Below are positions 8,736 to 18,281 of a stretch of DNA of 64,000 bases, piece by piece. The notes under the pieces were generated by a model. That model was given only the letters and a program-made list of their open reading frames with translations. It had not been told where the DNA came from and did not search any database. The stretch spans positions 1,054,001 to 1,118,000 of the forward strand of contig NZ_CP041241.1 in NCBI RefSeq assembly GCF_013488225.1, in the 5' to 3' direction. How positions within the stretch are numbered: position 1 is the stretch's first letter; every line of letters begins with the position of its first letter. The DNA is from Sinorhizobium mexicanum (GTDB taxonomy: Bacteria > Pseudomonadota > Alphaproteobacteria > Rhizobiales > Rhizobiaceae). The position numbers and the translations under genes were made by a program.

Positions 8736-10253
8736 ATGCAAGCCACCAGCGACAACATTCTTTCAGCGGTCCGGATAGACAAGGGCTTTCCGGGCACCAA
8801 GGCCTTGGACAAGGTCGACTTCCTTCTGCAGCGAGGCGAGGTTCACGCGCTTCTCGGAGAGAACGGCGCCGGCAAATCGACGCTCATCAAATGCCTGACC
8901 GGTGCCTACCGCCGGGATGGCGGCAGCATCCTGCTCGATGGGGTCGAAGTCGACCCGCGCGACACCTTCGACGCCCAGCGATTGGGGATCGGGACCGTCT
9001 ATCAGGAGGTGAACCTGTTGCCGAACCTCAGCGTAGCGGAGAATCTGTTTCTCGGACGGCAACCGCGCCGCCTCGGCATGGTCGACATTCGGGCAATGAA
9101 CCGCAAGGCACGCGAGCTTCTTTCGGAATACGAGCTTGAGCTCGATGTCACGCGCGCCCTCGGGAGTTATTCGGTCGCCATCCAGCAGATCGTGGCCATC
9201 GCCCGCGCAGTCGACCTTTCGGGCAAGGTGTTGATCCTCGACGAGCCGACGGCGAGCCTCGATGCCCATGAAGTCGCGATGCTCTTTTGCATCGTCCGGC
9301 GCCTCAAGGCACGCGGGCTAGGCATCATATTCATCACGCACTTCCTCGAGCAGGTCTACGAAATTTCGGACCGCATTACGGTGCTCCGGAACGGGCGGCT
9401 TGTCGGAACCCGCAACACGGCCGACCTCAACCGCCGCGATCTGATCGCGATGATGATCGGCCGCGAACTCGCGGCAGAGATACACGCAGTCCAGGCTAAC
9501 GCTGCGGAAGGCGAGCCTCGCTACCGGTTCAGAAACTACGGCCGGCGAGGACGCATCGATCCTTTCGATCTCGACGTCAGGGCGGGTGAGGTCGTCGGTA
9601 TAGCCGGCCTGCTCGGTTCGGGCCGTACCGAAATGGCCGAAGTACTCTTTGGTGCCCATCGCGCCGACAGTGGCACTGCGGAAATCGACGGCCGCCGCGT
9701 CGACCTATCGTCGCCTCGTGCTGCCATCCGCCAGAAATTCGGCTTTTGCCCAGAGGACCGCAAGACCGCCGGCATCGTCGGCGATCTCTCTGTGCGTGAG
9801 AACATCGTCCTCGCTCTGCAGGCAAGGCGCGGCTGGACGCGTCCGATCTCGCGTGCGGAGCAGAATCGACTGGCTGACCTTTATATCCGGACCCTGGATA
9901 TCCGGACCGCCGACAGGGAAAAGCCGATCAAGCTGCTTTCCGGTGGAAACCAGCAGAAAGCCATTCTCGCCCGCTGGCTGGCCACCGAACCCGAATTCCT
10001 GATCCTCGACGAACCAACGCGCGGTATCGATGTCGGCGCACATGCCGAGATCGTCAGGCTGATCGAATCACTGCGTGAGAAGGGCATGTCACTGATCGTC
10101 ATTTCATCGGAACTCGAAGAGCTGATCGCCTACAGCACACGGATCATTGTTCTTCGCGACCGCGCCCACGTCGCCGAACTCGAGGGAGAGCACATTACCG
10201 CCCATCAGATCGTCGAGGCGATTGCCGCGGCCAACGAGCGGAGGGCATCGTGA
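8736..10253 (+). CDS. ytfR: Sugar ABC transporter ATPase with two ABC domains, YtfR-like
   Basis: A 505-residue CUT2-type ATPase with tandem nucleotide-binding domains, as in RbsA, MglA and YtfR. Domain 1 has Walker A 'GENGAGKST' (residues ~45-53) and Walker B 'VLILDEPTASLD'. Domain 2 has the degenerate P-loop 'GLLGSGRTE', signature 'LSGGNQQKAILARW' and Walker B 'FLILDEPTRGID'. The weakly conserved P-loop of domain 2 is normal for this family. It energises import of the sugar captured by the upstream binding protein. A 247-base gap with a RIME-like repeat precedes it, while the permease gene overlaps its stop. Confidence 0.9.
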   Translation: MQATSDNILSAVRIDKGFPGTKALDKVDFLLQRGEVHALLGENGAGKSTLIKCLTGAYRRDGGSILLDGVEVDPRDTFDAQRLGIGTVYQEVNLLPNLSVAENLFLGRQPRRLGMVDIRAMNRKARELLSEYELELDVTRALGSYSVAIQQIVAIARAVDLSGKVLILDEPTASLDAHEVAMLFCIVRRLKARGLGIIFITHFLEQVYEISDRITVLRNGRLVGTRNTADLNRRDLIAMMIGRELAAEIHAVQANAAEGEPRYRFRNYGRRGRIDPFDLDVRAGEVVGIAGLLGSGRTEMAEVLFGAHRADSGTAEIDGRRVDLSSPRAAIRQKFGFCPEDRKTAGIVGDLSVRENIVLALQARRGWTRPISRAEQNRLADLYIRTLDIRTADREKPIKLLSGGNQQKAILARWLATEPEFLILDEPTRGIDVGAHAEIVRLIESLREKGMSLIVISSELEELIAYSTRIIVLRDRAHVAELEGEHITAHQIVEAIAAANERRAS

Positions 10254-11275
10254 TACCAATTCTCCGCACCTATCTCGCCCGCTTGCTTCCGCAGCTAATC
10301 GCACTCGCGGCTATTCTCATCGCGATTTCAATGACGTTTCCCGGTTTTCTCAACCTGGAAATTCAGAATGGCCGCCTCTACGGCAGCCTGATCGACATCC
10401 TCAACCGGGGTGCTCCGGTCGTGCTGCTGGCGATCGGCATGACCGTCGTCATCGCAACCAAGGGCATCGATCTTTCCGTTGGCGCGGTCATGGCGATTTG
10501 CGGTGCCGTGGCCGCGTCCTTCATCACTTCCGGCCATTCCCTCTTTGAAACGCTCCTCATCACGATTGCAGTCGGTATCCTTTGCGGGATGTGGAACGGC
10601 ATTCTCGTTGCGGTCCTCGACATTCAGCCGATTATTGCAACGCTTGTGCTGATGGTTGCCGGGCGAGGCATCGCCCAGCTCGTCACCGAGGGCGCAATCC
10701 TCACCTTCAATGACCCCGGCCTCATCTTCATCGGCAGCGGTTCCTTTGCCGGTTTACCGATGCCTGTCGTAGTGTGGCTCGTCTTCGGAATCCTCGTCGC
10801 ACTGCTCGTGCGGCGGAGCGCGCTCGGCATGCTGATCGAGGCGATCGGCGTCAATCGCCAGGCAAGCACGCTGTCAGGAGTTCTTACGCCGGTGCTTCTG
10901 ATTGCCGCCTATATGCTCTCCGGCCTCAGCGCCGCGATTGCCGGCATCATCGCTGCTGCCGACATCAGAGGGGCCGATGCCAACAATGCCGGGCTCTGGC
11001 TGGAGCTCGACGCCATTCTGGCGGTCGTGGTCGGGGGGACTTCCCTTCTCGGCGGCCGCTTCAGCATCGCCGCGTCGGTGCTTGGGGCAATCATCATCCA
11101 GGCGATCAATACCGGCATCCTGCTTTCCGGTTTCCCGCCGGAATTCAACCTCATCATCAAGGCGGCAATCATCGTCTTCATCCTGGTCCTCCAGTCGCCG
11201 CGTTTTCGCGCCGCCTGTGCCTTCCTCGCCATCCCGAGGCGAGCAGCCAAAACGACCGAGCAGGAGGCGAAATGA
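10250..11275 (+). CDS. ytfT: Sugar ABC transporter permease, YtfT-like
   Basis: A 341-residue inner-membrane permease of the ribose/galactofuranose (CUT2) class with about eight to ten hydrophobic segments. The family block 'IGMTVVIATKGIDLSVGAVMAICG' (split) is present near residues 63-86, and 'LWLELDAILAVVVGGTSLLGG' near 250. Translation starts at a GTG whose last bases overlap the ATPase stop (GTGA), indicating coupling. It would form the channel together with the next permease. Confidence 0.88.
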   Translation: MIPILRTYLARLLPQLIALAAILIAISMTFPGFLNLEIQNGRLYGSLIDILNRGAPVVLLAIGMTVVIATKGIDLSVGAVMAICGAVAASFITSGHSLFETLLITIAVGILCGMWNGILVAVLDIQPIIATLVLMVAGRGIAQLVTEGAILTFNDPGLIFIGSGSFAGLPMPVVVWLVFGILVALLVRRSALGMLIEAIGVNRQASTLSGVLTPVLLIAAYMLSGLSAAIAGIIAAADIRGADANNAGLWLELDAILAVVVGGTSLLGGRFSIAASVLGAIIIQAINTGILLSGFPPEFNLIIKAAIIVFILVLQSPRFRAACAFLAIPRRAAKTTEQEAK

Positions 11276-12240
11276 AGCAGAAATATCTGCCACTTACGGC
11301 AACAATCTTAATCTTCGTCTTAAGTTATGCGCTTTGCGCCGCCCAATATCCGAACATTCTCTCCACCCGGGTTATCGGCAATCTGTTGACCGACAATGCC
11401 TTCCTCGGCATCGCCGCCGTGGGCATGACCTTCGTCATTCTCTCGGGCGGCATCGATCTCTCGGTGGGTTCCGTCATCGCCTTCACGGGGGTGTTCCTGG
11501 CTGTTGTTCTGGAACACACCAGCATGCACCCGCTCGCCGCCTTCGCGCTGGTCCTCACTATCACCACGCTTTTCGGCGCGCTGATGGGGGTGATCATCCA
11601 TTATCTCGAAATGCCGGCCTTCATCGTGACGCTGGCTGGAATGTTCCTGGCGCGCGGCATGGCCTTCGTGCTGTCGATCGATTCCATCCCGATCAAGCAT
11701 CCGTTCTACGCGACATTGAAAGGGCTCTATTACAAGCTGCCAGGCGGGGGACGGATCACCCTCATCGGCGGCCTGATGCTGCTGGTCTTCGCCGTCGGCA
11801 TCCTGGTTGCTCACCGGACCCGGTTCGGTACGAACGTCTATGCGCTCGGCGGCGGCACGGCGACGGCAAAGCTCATGGGCGTTCCGGTCGCCAGCACAAC
11901 GGTCAAGATCTATGCCTTCTCGGGGCTGCTTGCGGGGCTCTCCGGGATCGTCTTTTCGCTTTACACGTCGGCCGGCTATTCGCTTGCCGCAGTCGGCGTC
12001 GAGCTTGATGCAATCACTGCGGTCGTCATCGGCGGCACGCTGCTGACCGGTGGATCGGGCTTCGTTGCCGGAACGCTTGTGGGTCTCTTCATCCAGGGCC
12101 TGATCCAGACCTACATAACCTTCGATGGATCGCTCTCCAGCTGGTGGACGAAGATCCTGATCGGCGCGCTTCTCTTTGCCTTCATCCTCCTGCAAAAGGG
12201 GATCATCCATCTGTCGCGCGATGCCCGACAACGCGCTTGA
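11272..12240 (+). CDS. yjfF: Sugar ABC transporter permease, YjfF-like
   Basis: A 322-residue second CUT2 permease. The start is the ATG at 11272, overlapping the stop of the previous permease (ATGA) and preceded by CAGGAGG; the long upstream open frame is a shadow of ytfT. The signature 'VGMTFVILSGGIDLSVGSVIAF' (split) is at residues ~45-66 and 'VELDAITAVVIGGTLLTGG' near 243. Two distinct permeases with one double ATPase is the YtfQRT-YjfF arrangement known from E. coli galactofuranose uptake. Confidence 0.88.
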   Translation: MKQKYLPLTATILIFVLSYALCAAQYPNILSTRVIGNLLTDNAFLGIAAVGMTFVILSGGIDLSVGSVIAFTGVFLAVVLEHTSMHPLAAFALVLTITTLFGALMGVIIHYLEMPAFIVTLAGMFLARGMAFVLSIDSIPIKHPFYATLKGLYYKLPGGGRITLIGGLMLLVFAVGILVAHRTRFGTNVYALGGGTATAKLMGVPVASTTVKIYAFSGLLAGLSGIVFSLYTSAGYSLAAVGVELDAITAVVIGGTLLTGGSGFVAGTLVGLFIQGLIQTYITFDGSLSSWWTKILIGALLFAFILLQKGIIHLSRDARQRA

Positions 12241-12260
12241 GTGAGCCGAGGACCCTGTGA

Positions 12261-13016
12261 ATGGCGCCGGAAACCTTCGCCAAACGACCACGCAAGCGCA
12301 CAAGCCACCAGCTCGTCGTCGACGAGCTCGGCCAGGCGGTGGTCGGCGGCGAATTTGCCGTTGGCGACATACTGCCAGGCGACGCGGAGCTTGCGGCACG
12401 TTTCAATGTCTCGCGCACCGTCCTGCGCGAAGCGATGAAGACGCTTGCGGCGAAGGGGCTTGTCTTCCCGCGTGCGCGCATCGGAACGCGCGTCATGCCG
12501 CGGACGCATTGGAACCTGTTCGACGGCGATGTCCTTTCCTGGCATTTCAATGTCGGGGTGGACCAGGATTTCCTGCATCACCTGAGCGAGGTGAGGCTGG
12601 CCCTCGAGCCCTATGCTGCCGCCCTTGCGGCCCGACGGGCGTCCGACGCGGACATCAGCCAGATGATGCGGCTTGCGGTCGCCATGGGCGATGGCGAGCA
12701 CAGTGCCCAGACGCTGGCCCATGCCGACCTCGAATTCCATCTTCATCTGCTCGAAGCCTCGCTCAACCCCTTCATGCGAACGGTGGGAAGCCTTATCGAA
12801 GCAGCCTTGATCGGCGTCTTCAAACTCACGAGCCCAACCCGCGATGACACCGAAATCGACCGCGTTGCGATGGCGCATATCCGCATCGTCGAGGAGATCC
12901 AGCGCCGTGACGAGGACGGCGCCCGAAACGCAATGGAAAACGTGATCCGTGTGGGGCAGGATCGGCTCATGCTTAACCTCACGGAGGGCAAGGCATCTCT
13001 TCGGAACGGGTCGTAA
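12261..13016 (+). CDS. FadR/GntR-family transcriptional regulator
   Basis: A 251-residue repressor-type regulator. The N-terminal winged helix-turn-helix has 'GDILPGDAELAARFNVSRTVLREAMKTLAAKGLV' (split), the GntR signature. The C-terminal ~150 residues are an all-helical FCD domain ('EVRLALEPYAAALAARRA', 'HADLEFHLHLLEAS') that binds an acidic sugar or similar metabolite with a metal. It lies 20 bases after the importer genes on the same strand and probably controls them. No palindromic operator stood out upstream of ytfQ. Confidence 0.85.
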   Translation: MAPETFAKRPRKRTSHQLVVDELGQAVVGGEFAVGDILPGDAELAARFNVSRTVLREAMKTLAAKGLVFPRARIGTRVMPRTHWNLFDGDVLSWHFNVGVDQDFLHHLSEVRLALEPYAAALAARRASDADISQMMRLAVAMGDGEHSAQTLAHADLEFHLHLLEASLNPFMRTVGSLIEAALIGVFKLTSPTRDDTEIDRVAMAHIRIVEEIQRRDEDGARNAMENVIRVGQDRLMLNLTEGKASLRNGS

Positions 13017-13093
13017 AACTCGAAACGTTATGTGAAGAACAAATTGTTATGGCCGCCTCTTCAGATAAAGCGGCCGCCCGATCTGACGATTGC

Positions 13094-14230
13094 CTAGCTC
13101 GCGTGACCCGCAAGATGGAGATGGCGCGGCGGCTCGATGCCGACGCGGCCGTTTTCCGATTCAATCCGTTTGCCCGTCGCGATGTCAAAAAGATGCAATT
13201 GCGCCGGGTCTATCGCAAGGCCGATGATCTCACCGCTTCTTGCCGCGCCACGCCCGGTCTCCACGATCGTCAATTCCGGCTCGGTCGCCGACGTGATGAA
13301 GGTCGCCGATCCGGTGGACTCGACGATACCGACCGGGACGTCGAAAGCACCCTGCCCTTCGGTAACAACCTTAATGTGCTCTGGCCGAATACCTGCAGTG
13401 ACGGACGAGCCTGACGCAAGGCGGCTGCCAAGTGCGAGTTTCGCCTGCGTCTTGCCGAAGTCGAGGACGATATGCGCACCATCTTCCACGACGGTCGCCG
13501 GTATGAAGTTCATCGCGGGCGAGCCTATGAAGCCCGCCACGAATTTGTTGGCCGGGCGGTCATAGAGATCGAGCGGTCGGCCCTGCTGCTCGATGATGCC
13601 GTCGCGCATGACGACGACATGGTCGGCCATCGTCATCGCCTCGATCTGGTCGTGCGTCACGTAGACGGATGTTGCCTTGAGCCGGTCATGCAGGGCGCGG
13701 ATTTCCTTGCGCATGTGCACGCGAAGAGCCGCGTCGAGATTGGAAAGCGGCTCGTCGAATAGGAACGCTTTCGGGTGGCGGATGATCGCTCGGCTCATCG
13801 CGACACGTTGGCGCTGGCCGCCCGAGAGTTCACGCGGGTAGCGCTTCATCAAATGCGAGAGGCCGGTCGTTGCCGCCACTTCTTCCGCCGCCTTGCGCGC
13901 CTCGGCCTTCTTCACGCCGCGGATGCGCAGGCTGTAGGTCAGGTTCTCCTCGACTGTCATATGCGGATAAAGCGCATAGGACTGGAAGACCATCGCGACA
14001 TCGCGCTTGCGAGGCGGAACGTCATTCATGAGCGCGCCGGCGATCTTCATCTCGCCGGTCGAGATCTTCTCAAGACCCGCGAGCGAACGAAGCAAAGTGG
14101 ACTTGCCGCAGCCGGACGGGCCGACGAGGGCGACGAAGGTCCCCTCCTCTATCGCGAGATTGATGTTCTTCAGCGCGTGAAAGGCACCGTAGAACTTGTT
14201 GACGCCGTTGAGTTCGATCTGAAGGGTCAT
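13094..14230 (-). CDS. Sugar ABC transporter ATPase, MalK/UgpC family
   Basis: A 378-residue CUT1 ATPase. Walker A is 'GPSGCGKST' near residue 36, the signature 'LSGGQRQRVAMSRAI' near 135, Walker B 'AFLFDEPLSNLDAALR', and a C-terminal TOBE/regulatory domain ('GIRPEHIKVV') follows. The start at 14230 overlaps the upstream permease stop (ATGA); a longer frame to 14338 is inside that permease. It is the last gene of a leftward operon for uptake and oxidation of a carbohydrate. Such ATPases are often shared, so partner specificity comes from context. Confidence 0.9.
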   Translation of the reverse strand: MTLQIELNGVNKFYGAFHALKNINLAIEEGTFVALVGPSGCGKSTLLRSLAGLEKISTGEMKIAGALMNDVPPRKRDVAMVFQSYALYPHMTVEENLTYSLRIRGVKKAEARKAAEEVAATTGLSHLMKRYPRELSGGQRQRVAMSRAIIRHPKAFLFDEPLSNLDAALRVHMRKEIRALHDRLKATSVYVTHDQIEAMTMADHVVVMRDGIIEQQGRPLDLYDRPANKFVAGFIGSPAMNFIPATVVEDGAHIVLDFGKTQAKLALGSRLASGSSVTAGIRPEHIKVVTEGQGAFDVPVGIVESTGSATFITSATEPELTIVETGRGAARSGEIIGLAIDPAQLHLFDIATGKRIESENGRVGIEPPRHLHLAGHAS

Positions 14231-15054
14231 TTGAGGGCTCCCGAAGTGAGGCCGGAAACGATGCGGCGCTGCAAGAGAATGAAGGCTGCCAGAATGGGCG
14301 TCACATAGATCGTGGCGTAGGCCATGATATTGTTCCATTCATTGGTGTTCGGCCCCATGAAGGAATTCAGGCCGACGCTGGCGGGCTGCAGTTCGACGGC
14401 CTGGATCATCGACTTCGAATAGACGAACTCGCCAAAGGCCTGCATGAAGATCAGGATCGCGCTGACCAGAATGCCGTTGCGCGCCAGTGGCAGGACGATG
14501 TTGAAGAAGGCGCCGATACGAGAATTGCCGTCGACGAGCGCCGCCTCCTCGAGTTCCATCGGCACGCTCATGAAGGTCGCCCGGACGAGCACCACGAAGA
14601 ACGGCATGCTCTTGGCGGCGATCGCCAGGATGACCGCAAAGCGCGGCGTGTCGAGAAGCCCGAACTGCGAGAAGCCGACGAAGATGGGCGTGACCATCAG
14701 CGAGGCCGGCAGCACCTGCAGCATGAGGATAAGGAACAGGCCGATATCGACCCAGACATTGCGATAGCGCGCGAGAACATAGGCGCAGCCGACGCCGAGC
14801 ACCGAGATCAGCGCCACCGCACCGAATGCGATGACCAGCGAGTTCCAGAGGTAGCGCCCCATGTTCCGGCTTTGCCAGACGTCCGCGTAGATGCTCCATT
14901 GCGGCTCGCTCGGCCAGAACTTCGGCGGCGTCGCGAACATGGCCGAACCGGTCTTCAACGCGGTGATGTACATCCAGTAGAGCGGAAACAGATAGATGGC
15001 GGCGAGCACGAGCGCGACGGCCAGCATCAAGCGGTTGCGGATTTGCTCGCTCAT
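14227..15054 (-). CDS. Sugar ABC transporter permease, MalG-like
   Basis: A 275-residue CUT1 permease with six predicted transmembrane segments, starting 'LMLAVALVLAAIYLFPLYWM'. The EAA loop, which docks with the ATPase, is 'EEAALVDGNSRIGAFFNIVLPLARNG' (split) near residues 183-208. Both ends overlap neighbouring genes by four bases, showing tight coupling with the MalF-like permease and the ATPase. Confidence 0.9.
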   Translation of the reverse strand: MSEQIRNRLMLAVALVLAAIYLFPLYWMYITALKTGSAMFATPPKFWPSEPQWSIYADVWQSRNMGRYLWNSLVIAFGAVALISVLGVGCAYVLARYRNVWVDIGLFLILMLQVLPASLMVTPIFVGFSQFGLLDTPRFAVILAIAAKSMPFFVVLVRATFMSVPMELEEAALVDGNSRIGAFFNIVLPLARNGILVSAILIFMQAFGEFVYSKSMIQAVELQPASVGLNSFMGPNTNEWNNIMAYATIYVTPILAAFILLQRRIVSGLTSGALK

Positions 15055-15953
15055 CCTCTGACCTCATGACGGGTGGAGCGGACATAGACGACCGAGGCGA
15101 ACATCACGAAGACGATCATGATCACCGAAATCGTCGCGCCCTTGGCAAAATCATACTGGCGGAAGGAGAGGTCCCAGGCCCAATATTGCGTGACGTTGGA
15201 CGTGTTGTTCGGCCCTCCCGATGTGATCGCGGCGAAGAGGTCGAACTGCTGCAGGGTGAAGATCAGGCCGAGTGCGATGATCGCGCCGATCGTCGAACGC
15301 ATCATCGGCAGGGTAATCGTCCAGAAGCGCTGGGGGGCATTGGCGCCGTCAAGTTCGGCCGCCTCGTAGAGATCCTTCGGTATGCCCGAGAGCCCGACGG
15401 AAAGCAGGATCATGTTGAAGGACGTGCCGAGCCAGATGTTGGCGATGATGACGGCCCAGAGCGAATAGTTAGGATCGGAGCGCCAGAAGATATTGCCGTC
15501 GATGACACCCGTTTCCCTCAGGAGGAAATTGAGAACACCGAAATCGCCGGAAAGGATCCAGTTCCAGATGGCGCCGACGACGAGACCCGGCATCACCCAG
15601 GAGACGAGGAAGAGCCCGCGCAGCCATGAGGCGCCAGGAAAATTGGTCCAGAAGAACAGCGCAAGGCCGAAGCCGATCGCGAATTGTCCGGCGATCGAAG
15701 CCATCACGAACAGAGCCGTGTTGAAGAGGATCGGCCGGGTTTCAGGCTGGGAAAACAGGTCGACATAGTTACGGAAACCGACGAAAGGTCGAGCGAAGCT
15801 GCCGAGGCTGAACATGTCGACCTCCTGGAAGCTCATCACGACATTGTAGACGAGCGGCAGGCCGGACATGACGAACAGGAAGCCGAGCGGCAGCACGACG
15901 AGACCGATGTCGAAACCCTTGCCGTCCGTAACACTGGATAGAATTTTCTTCAT
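15051..15953 (-). CDS. Sugar ABC transporter permease, MalF-like
   Basis: A 300-residue CUT1 permease with six predicted transmembrane segments. The EAA motif is 'YEAAELDGANAPQRFWTITLPMM' (split) near residues 190-212. The ATG at 15953 is chosen because GGGGAAGGGG lies just upstream and the N-terminus then reads as a short cytoplasmic leader before the first helix; a longer frame to 16082 has no such site. It lies 125 bases after the binding-protein gene, a spacing often used to lower permease expression. Confidence 0.9.
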   Translation of the reverse strand: MKKILSSVTDGKGFDIGLVVLPLGFLFVMSGLPLVYNVVMSFQEVDMFSLGSFARPFVGFRNYVDLFSQPETRPILFNTALFVMASIAGQFAIGFGLALFFWTNFPGASWLRGLFLVSWVMPGLVVGAIWNWILSGDFGVLNFLLRETGVIDGNIFWRSDPNYSLWAVIIANIWLGTSFNMILLSVGLSGIPKDLYEAAELDGANAPQRFWTITLPMMRSTIGAIIALGLIFTLQQFDLFAAITSGGPNNTSNVTQYWAWDLSFRQYDFAKGATISVIMIVFVMFASVVYVRSTRHEVRG

Positions 15954-16078
15954 GGCGATCCCCTTCCCCTGAGGCGATCCCGGCCGAAGCCAAAGATCGC
16001 CTCCTCCGGGAGGAAACGAGGACGGATGCTGGATCCGCCGGTGAATGCCGACCGCCACTCTTCGAGCGGCGGCATTTC

Positions 16079-17308
16079 TCAACCCTGAACCGCCTTGATC
16101 TTTTCGGCCGCCTGGTCAAGCGCGTCCTTGGAACTCATCTGACCAGTCAAAGCCGCCTGGATCGCGTCCTGGATCGCTTTGGAGATTTTTGGCCAGGCCG
16201 GGTGCGGACCGCGGGGTTTGGCGTATTTCAGTTGCTCGACGAAAACCTTTAGCGCCGCATCCTTCAACGCTTCGCCAGTCGGCGGGATGGAGATGTCGGA
16301 ACGGGCCGGCAATTGCCCGAAGTCCTTGAACATCCGGTTGTCCTGCGAGACGAAATATTCCAGAACCTTGAAGGCTTCCGCCGGGTGCTCGGTGTTGGCA
16401 AAAATCGCCCAGTTGAAATCACCCATGGCCGAGGAGCGTTCTGCGCCGGGCTCCGGAACGGGCAGAAGCGCGACGCCCCAGTCGAAGTTGGCTTCCTTGA
16501 TCATCCGGTCCAGTTCCCACGGGCCGGAGATCGCCATCGCAGCATTGCCTGAATTGAAGGTGCCGGTCGAGTCCCATTGGCTTCGCGTCAGCGTATCCGG
16601 CGACGCCAATTTCTCATCGATGATCTTCTTCCAGACATCGAGCGCCTTGACCGCGCCGTCCGAGTTGATCGCATCATAGCCGCCGCCGGCCATCTGCGCC
16701 CAGGGCAAAAACTGGAACGTCCCCTCTTCGTTCGCCTTGGCGGAGAAGGTCAGGCCGTAGACATTGGCGGCCGGGTCGGTCAGCTTGCGGGCCGTCTCTA
16801 CCAGTTCGTCCCAGGTCTGCGGCGGTTTGTTCGGGTCAAGGCCCTTCGCCTTGAACATGTCCTTGTTGTAGTAGAGCGCGATCGTATTGGTCGCCTTGGG
16901 AATCCCGTAATATTTTCCTTCCCAGGTCACCGAGGCGAGCGGCCCCGGAAAATAGTTCTCGGCTTTGACGACCGACGATTTTGCGATCATGTCGGTGAGG
17001 TCGAGAAAAGCGCCGCGCGACGAAAAAAGCGCGTGCTCCGGATTGTCGACCGCGATGATGTCGGGTGCCTGTCCGGTCGAATAGGCGCGCATTGCCTCGC
17101 TGACCACGTCGTCGAACTGGATCTGGCGATATTCGACTTTAATTCCTGTGTTCAGCTTGTTGAAATCATTGATCAGGTTCGGTGCCGGCTGAATGTCTCG
17201 GTCAAGGGACCAAACACTGATTGTTACATCTTCCGCGCTGGCGGCGAATGCTGCCAGGGAAGTGCCGAGGGCGACAGTGCCCAGGATTGCAAATCTGCGA
17301 ATACCCAT
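16079..17308 (-). CDS. Extracellular sugar-binding protein, family 1
   Basis: A 409-residue periplasmic solute-binding protein of the maltose-binding type. A signal peptide with cleavage near '[13 protein letters not shown]' is present, followed by '[19 protein letters not shown]' and '[13 protein letters not shown]', usual for CUT1 binding proteins. The start has a strong GAGGAGGAG site. It delivers its ligand to the two permeases and ATPase downstream. The co-transcribed isomerase and dehydrogenase point to a monosaccharide, inositol-like or modified sugar, but the ligand is not evident. Confidence 0.88.
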   Translation of the reverse strand: MGIRRFAILGTVALGTSLAAFAASAEDVTISVWSLDRDIQPAPNLINDFNKLNTGIKVEYRQIQFDDVVSEAMRAYSTGQAPDIIAVDNPEHALFSSRGAFLDLTDMIAKSSVVKAENYFPGPLASVTWEGKYYGIPKATNTIALYYNKDMFKAKGLDPNKPPQTWDELVETARKLTDPAANVYGLTFSAKANEEGTFQFLPWAQMAGGGYDAINSDGAVKALDVWKKIIDEKLASPDTLTRSQWDSTGTFNSGNAAMAISGPWELDRMIKEANFDWGVALLPVPEPGAERSSAMGDFNWAIFANTEHPAEAFKVLEYFVSQDNRMFKDFGQLPARSDISIPPTGEALKDAALKVFVEQLKYAKPRGPHPAWPKISKAIQDAIQAALTGQMSSKDALDQAAEKIKAVQG

Positions 17309-17370
17309 AGTCTCCTCCTCTCATGGTTGTCCCGCGACCGGCATCCTCCATGCCGGTCGTCGGGCATGTC

Positions 17371-18273
17371 TCAGACCGGATCAACGACGAAATCGCCGCC
17401 CCGGCACGTTTTCAGATAGTTGAGCGCGTGGACCTGGCCGGTCATTTCGAGCGCATCGCGATAGACCGGGTCGTGCCAGCCTTCGATGTCGATCGAACCG
17501 GACCAGCCCGCGAGCCGGAGTTCCGAGATGATGTCGGTCCAATTGCTGTCGCCGAAACCGGGCGTGCGCATGAAGACGAATTTCTCCTTGCCGAAGATGC
17601 CGTGCTCTCGGATGACATCCCAGCGGATCGTCGCGTCCTTGCCATGCACATGGAAGATCTTGTGTGCCCATTTGCGGATCTGCGGCAAAGGGTCGATCAG
17701 ATAGACCATCTGGTGGCAAGGCTCCCATTCGAGGCCGATGTGGTCGTCCGGCGTCTCGTTGAACATCAGTTCCCAGGCATCGGGATTGTGGGCAATGTTC
17801 CAGTCGCCCGTCGCCCAGTTCCCGTCCATGGCGCAGTTTTCAAAGGCGATCTTCACGCCCTTGTCGGCAGCCCGCTCACCGAGTTCGCGCCAGATCTTCC
17901 GGTAGCGCGGCAGGCTGTCGGTCAGCGGATGATTGCGGATGCGGCCGGTGAACCCCGCGACGCAGGTCGCGCCGAAATGGTGCGCGTTGTCGATGCAGTC
18001 CTTCCAGCCCTGCAGCGTCTGCACGTCGATATCGGTCTCCTCGAGCGGATTGCCGAACATGCCGAGCGTCGAGATGGTGATGTCGCGGTCGCCGATCGCC
18101 TCCCTGCAGCGCTTGCCGAGCTCGGCGAGGTCCTGCCCGTTGGTCGTCTGCCAGAAGAAAGGCTCGAAGCTTTCGAAGCCCAAGTCGGCGATCTGTCCGA
18201 TGCGTTTGGCGGCCTCGCCTTTCGTGGCGCTGACCATGGTGCCGATGCGGATCGATTTGGCTGGATTGCTCAT
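17371..18273 (-). CDS. Sugar phosphate isomerase/epimerase family protein
   Basis: A 300-residue TIM-barrel protein of the xylose-isomerase-like AP-endonuclease-2 superfamily. Segments with likely metal ligands are 'VKIAFENCAM' (Glu), 'HIGLEWEPCHQ' (Glu/His), 'IFHVHGKDA' (His) and 'GSIDIEGWHD' (Glu). The start is the ATG at 18273 with a GAGGTATCTG leader; a TTG start four codons earlier is possible. It lies eight bases after the oxidoreductase gene. It probably isomerises or epimerises the imported sugar or its keto derivative. Confidence 0.82.
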   Translation of the reverse strand: MSNPAKSIRIGTMVSATKGEAAKRIGQIADLGFESFEPFFWQTTNGQDLAELGKRCREAIGDRDITISTLGMFGNPLEETDIDVQTLQGWKDCIDNAHHFGATCVAGFTGRIRNHPLTDSLPRYRKIWRELGERAADKGVKIAFENCAMDGNWATGDWNIAHNPDAWELMFNETPDDHIGLEWEPCHQMVYLIDPLPQIRKWAHKIFHVHGKDATIRWDVIREHGIFGKEKFVFMRTPGFGDSNWTDIISELRLAGWSGSIDIEGWHDPVYRDALEMTGQVHALNYLKTCRGGDFVVDPV

Positions 18274-18281
18274 CAGATACC

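Noticed and set aside
11320..12399. 359-codon minus-strand frame over yjfF
   Set aside because: Extremely charged (Arg/Asp/Gln-rich) antisense of hydrophobic permease codons, a typical artefact.
13051..13075. GGCCGC/GCGGCC hairpin between the FadR-type regulator and the MalK-like gene as a terminator
   Set aside because: Only six base pairs with a 13-base loop and no T-run; in GC-rich DNA this is expected by chance.
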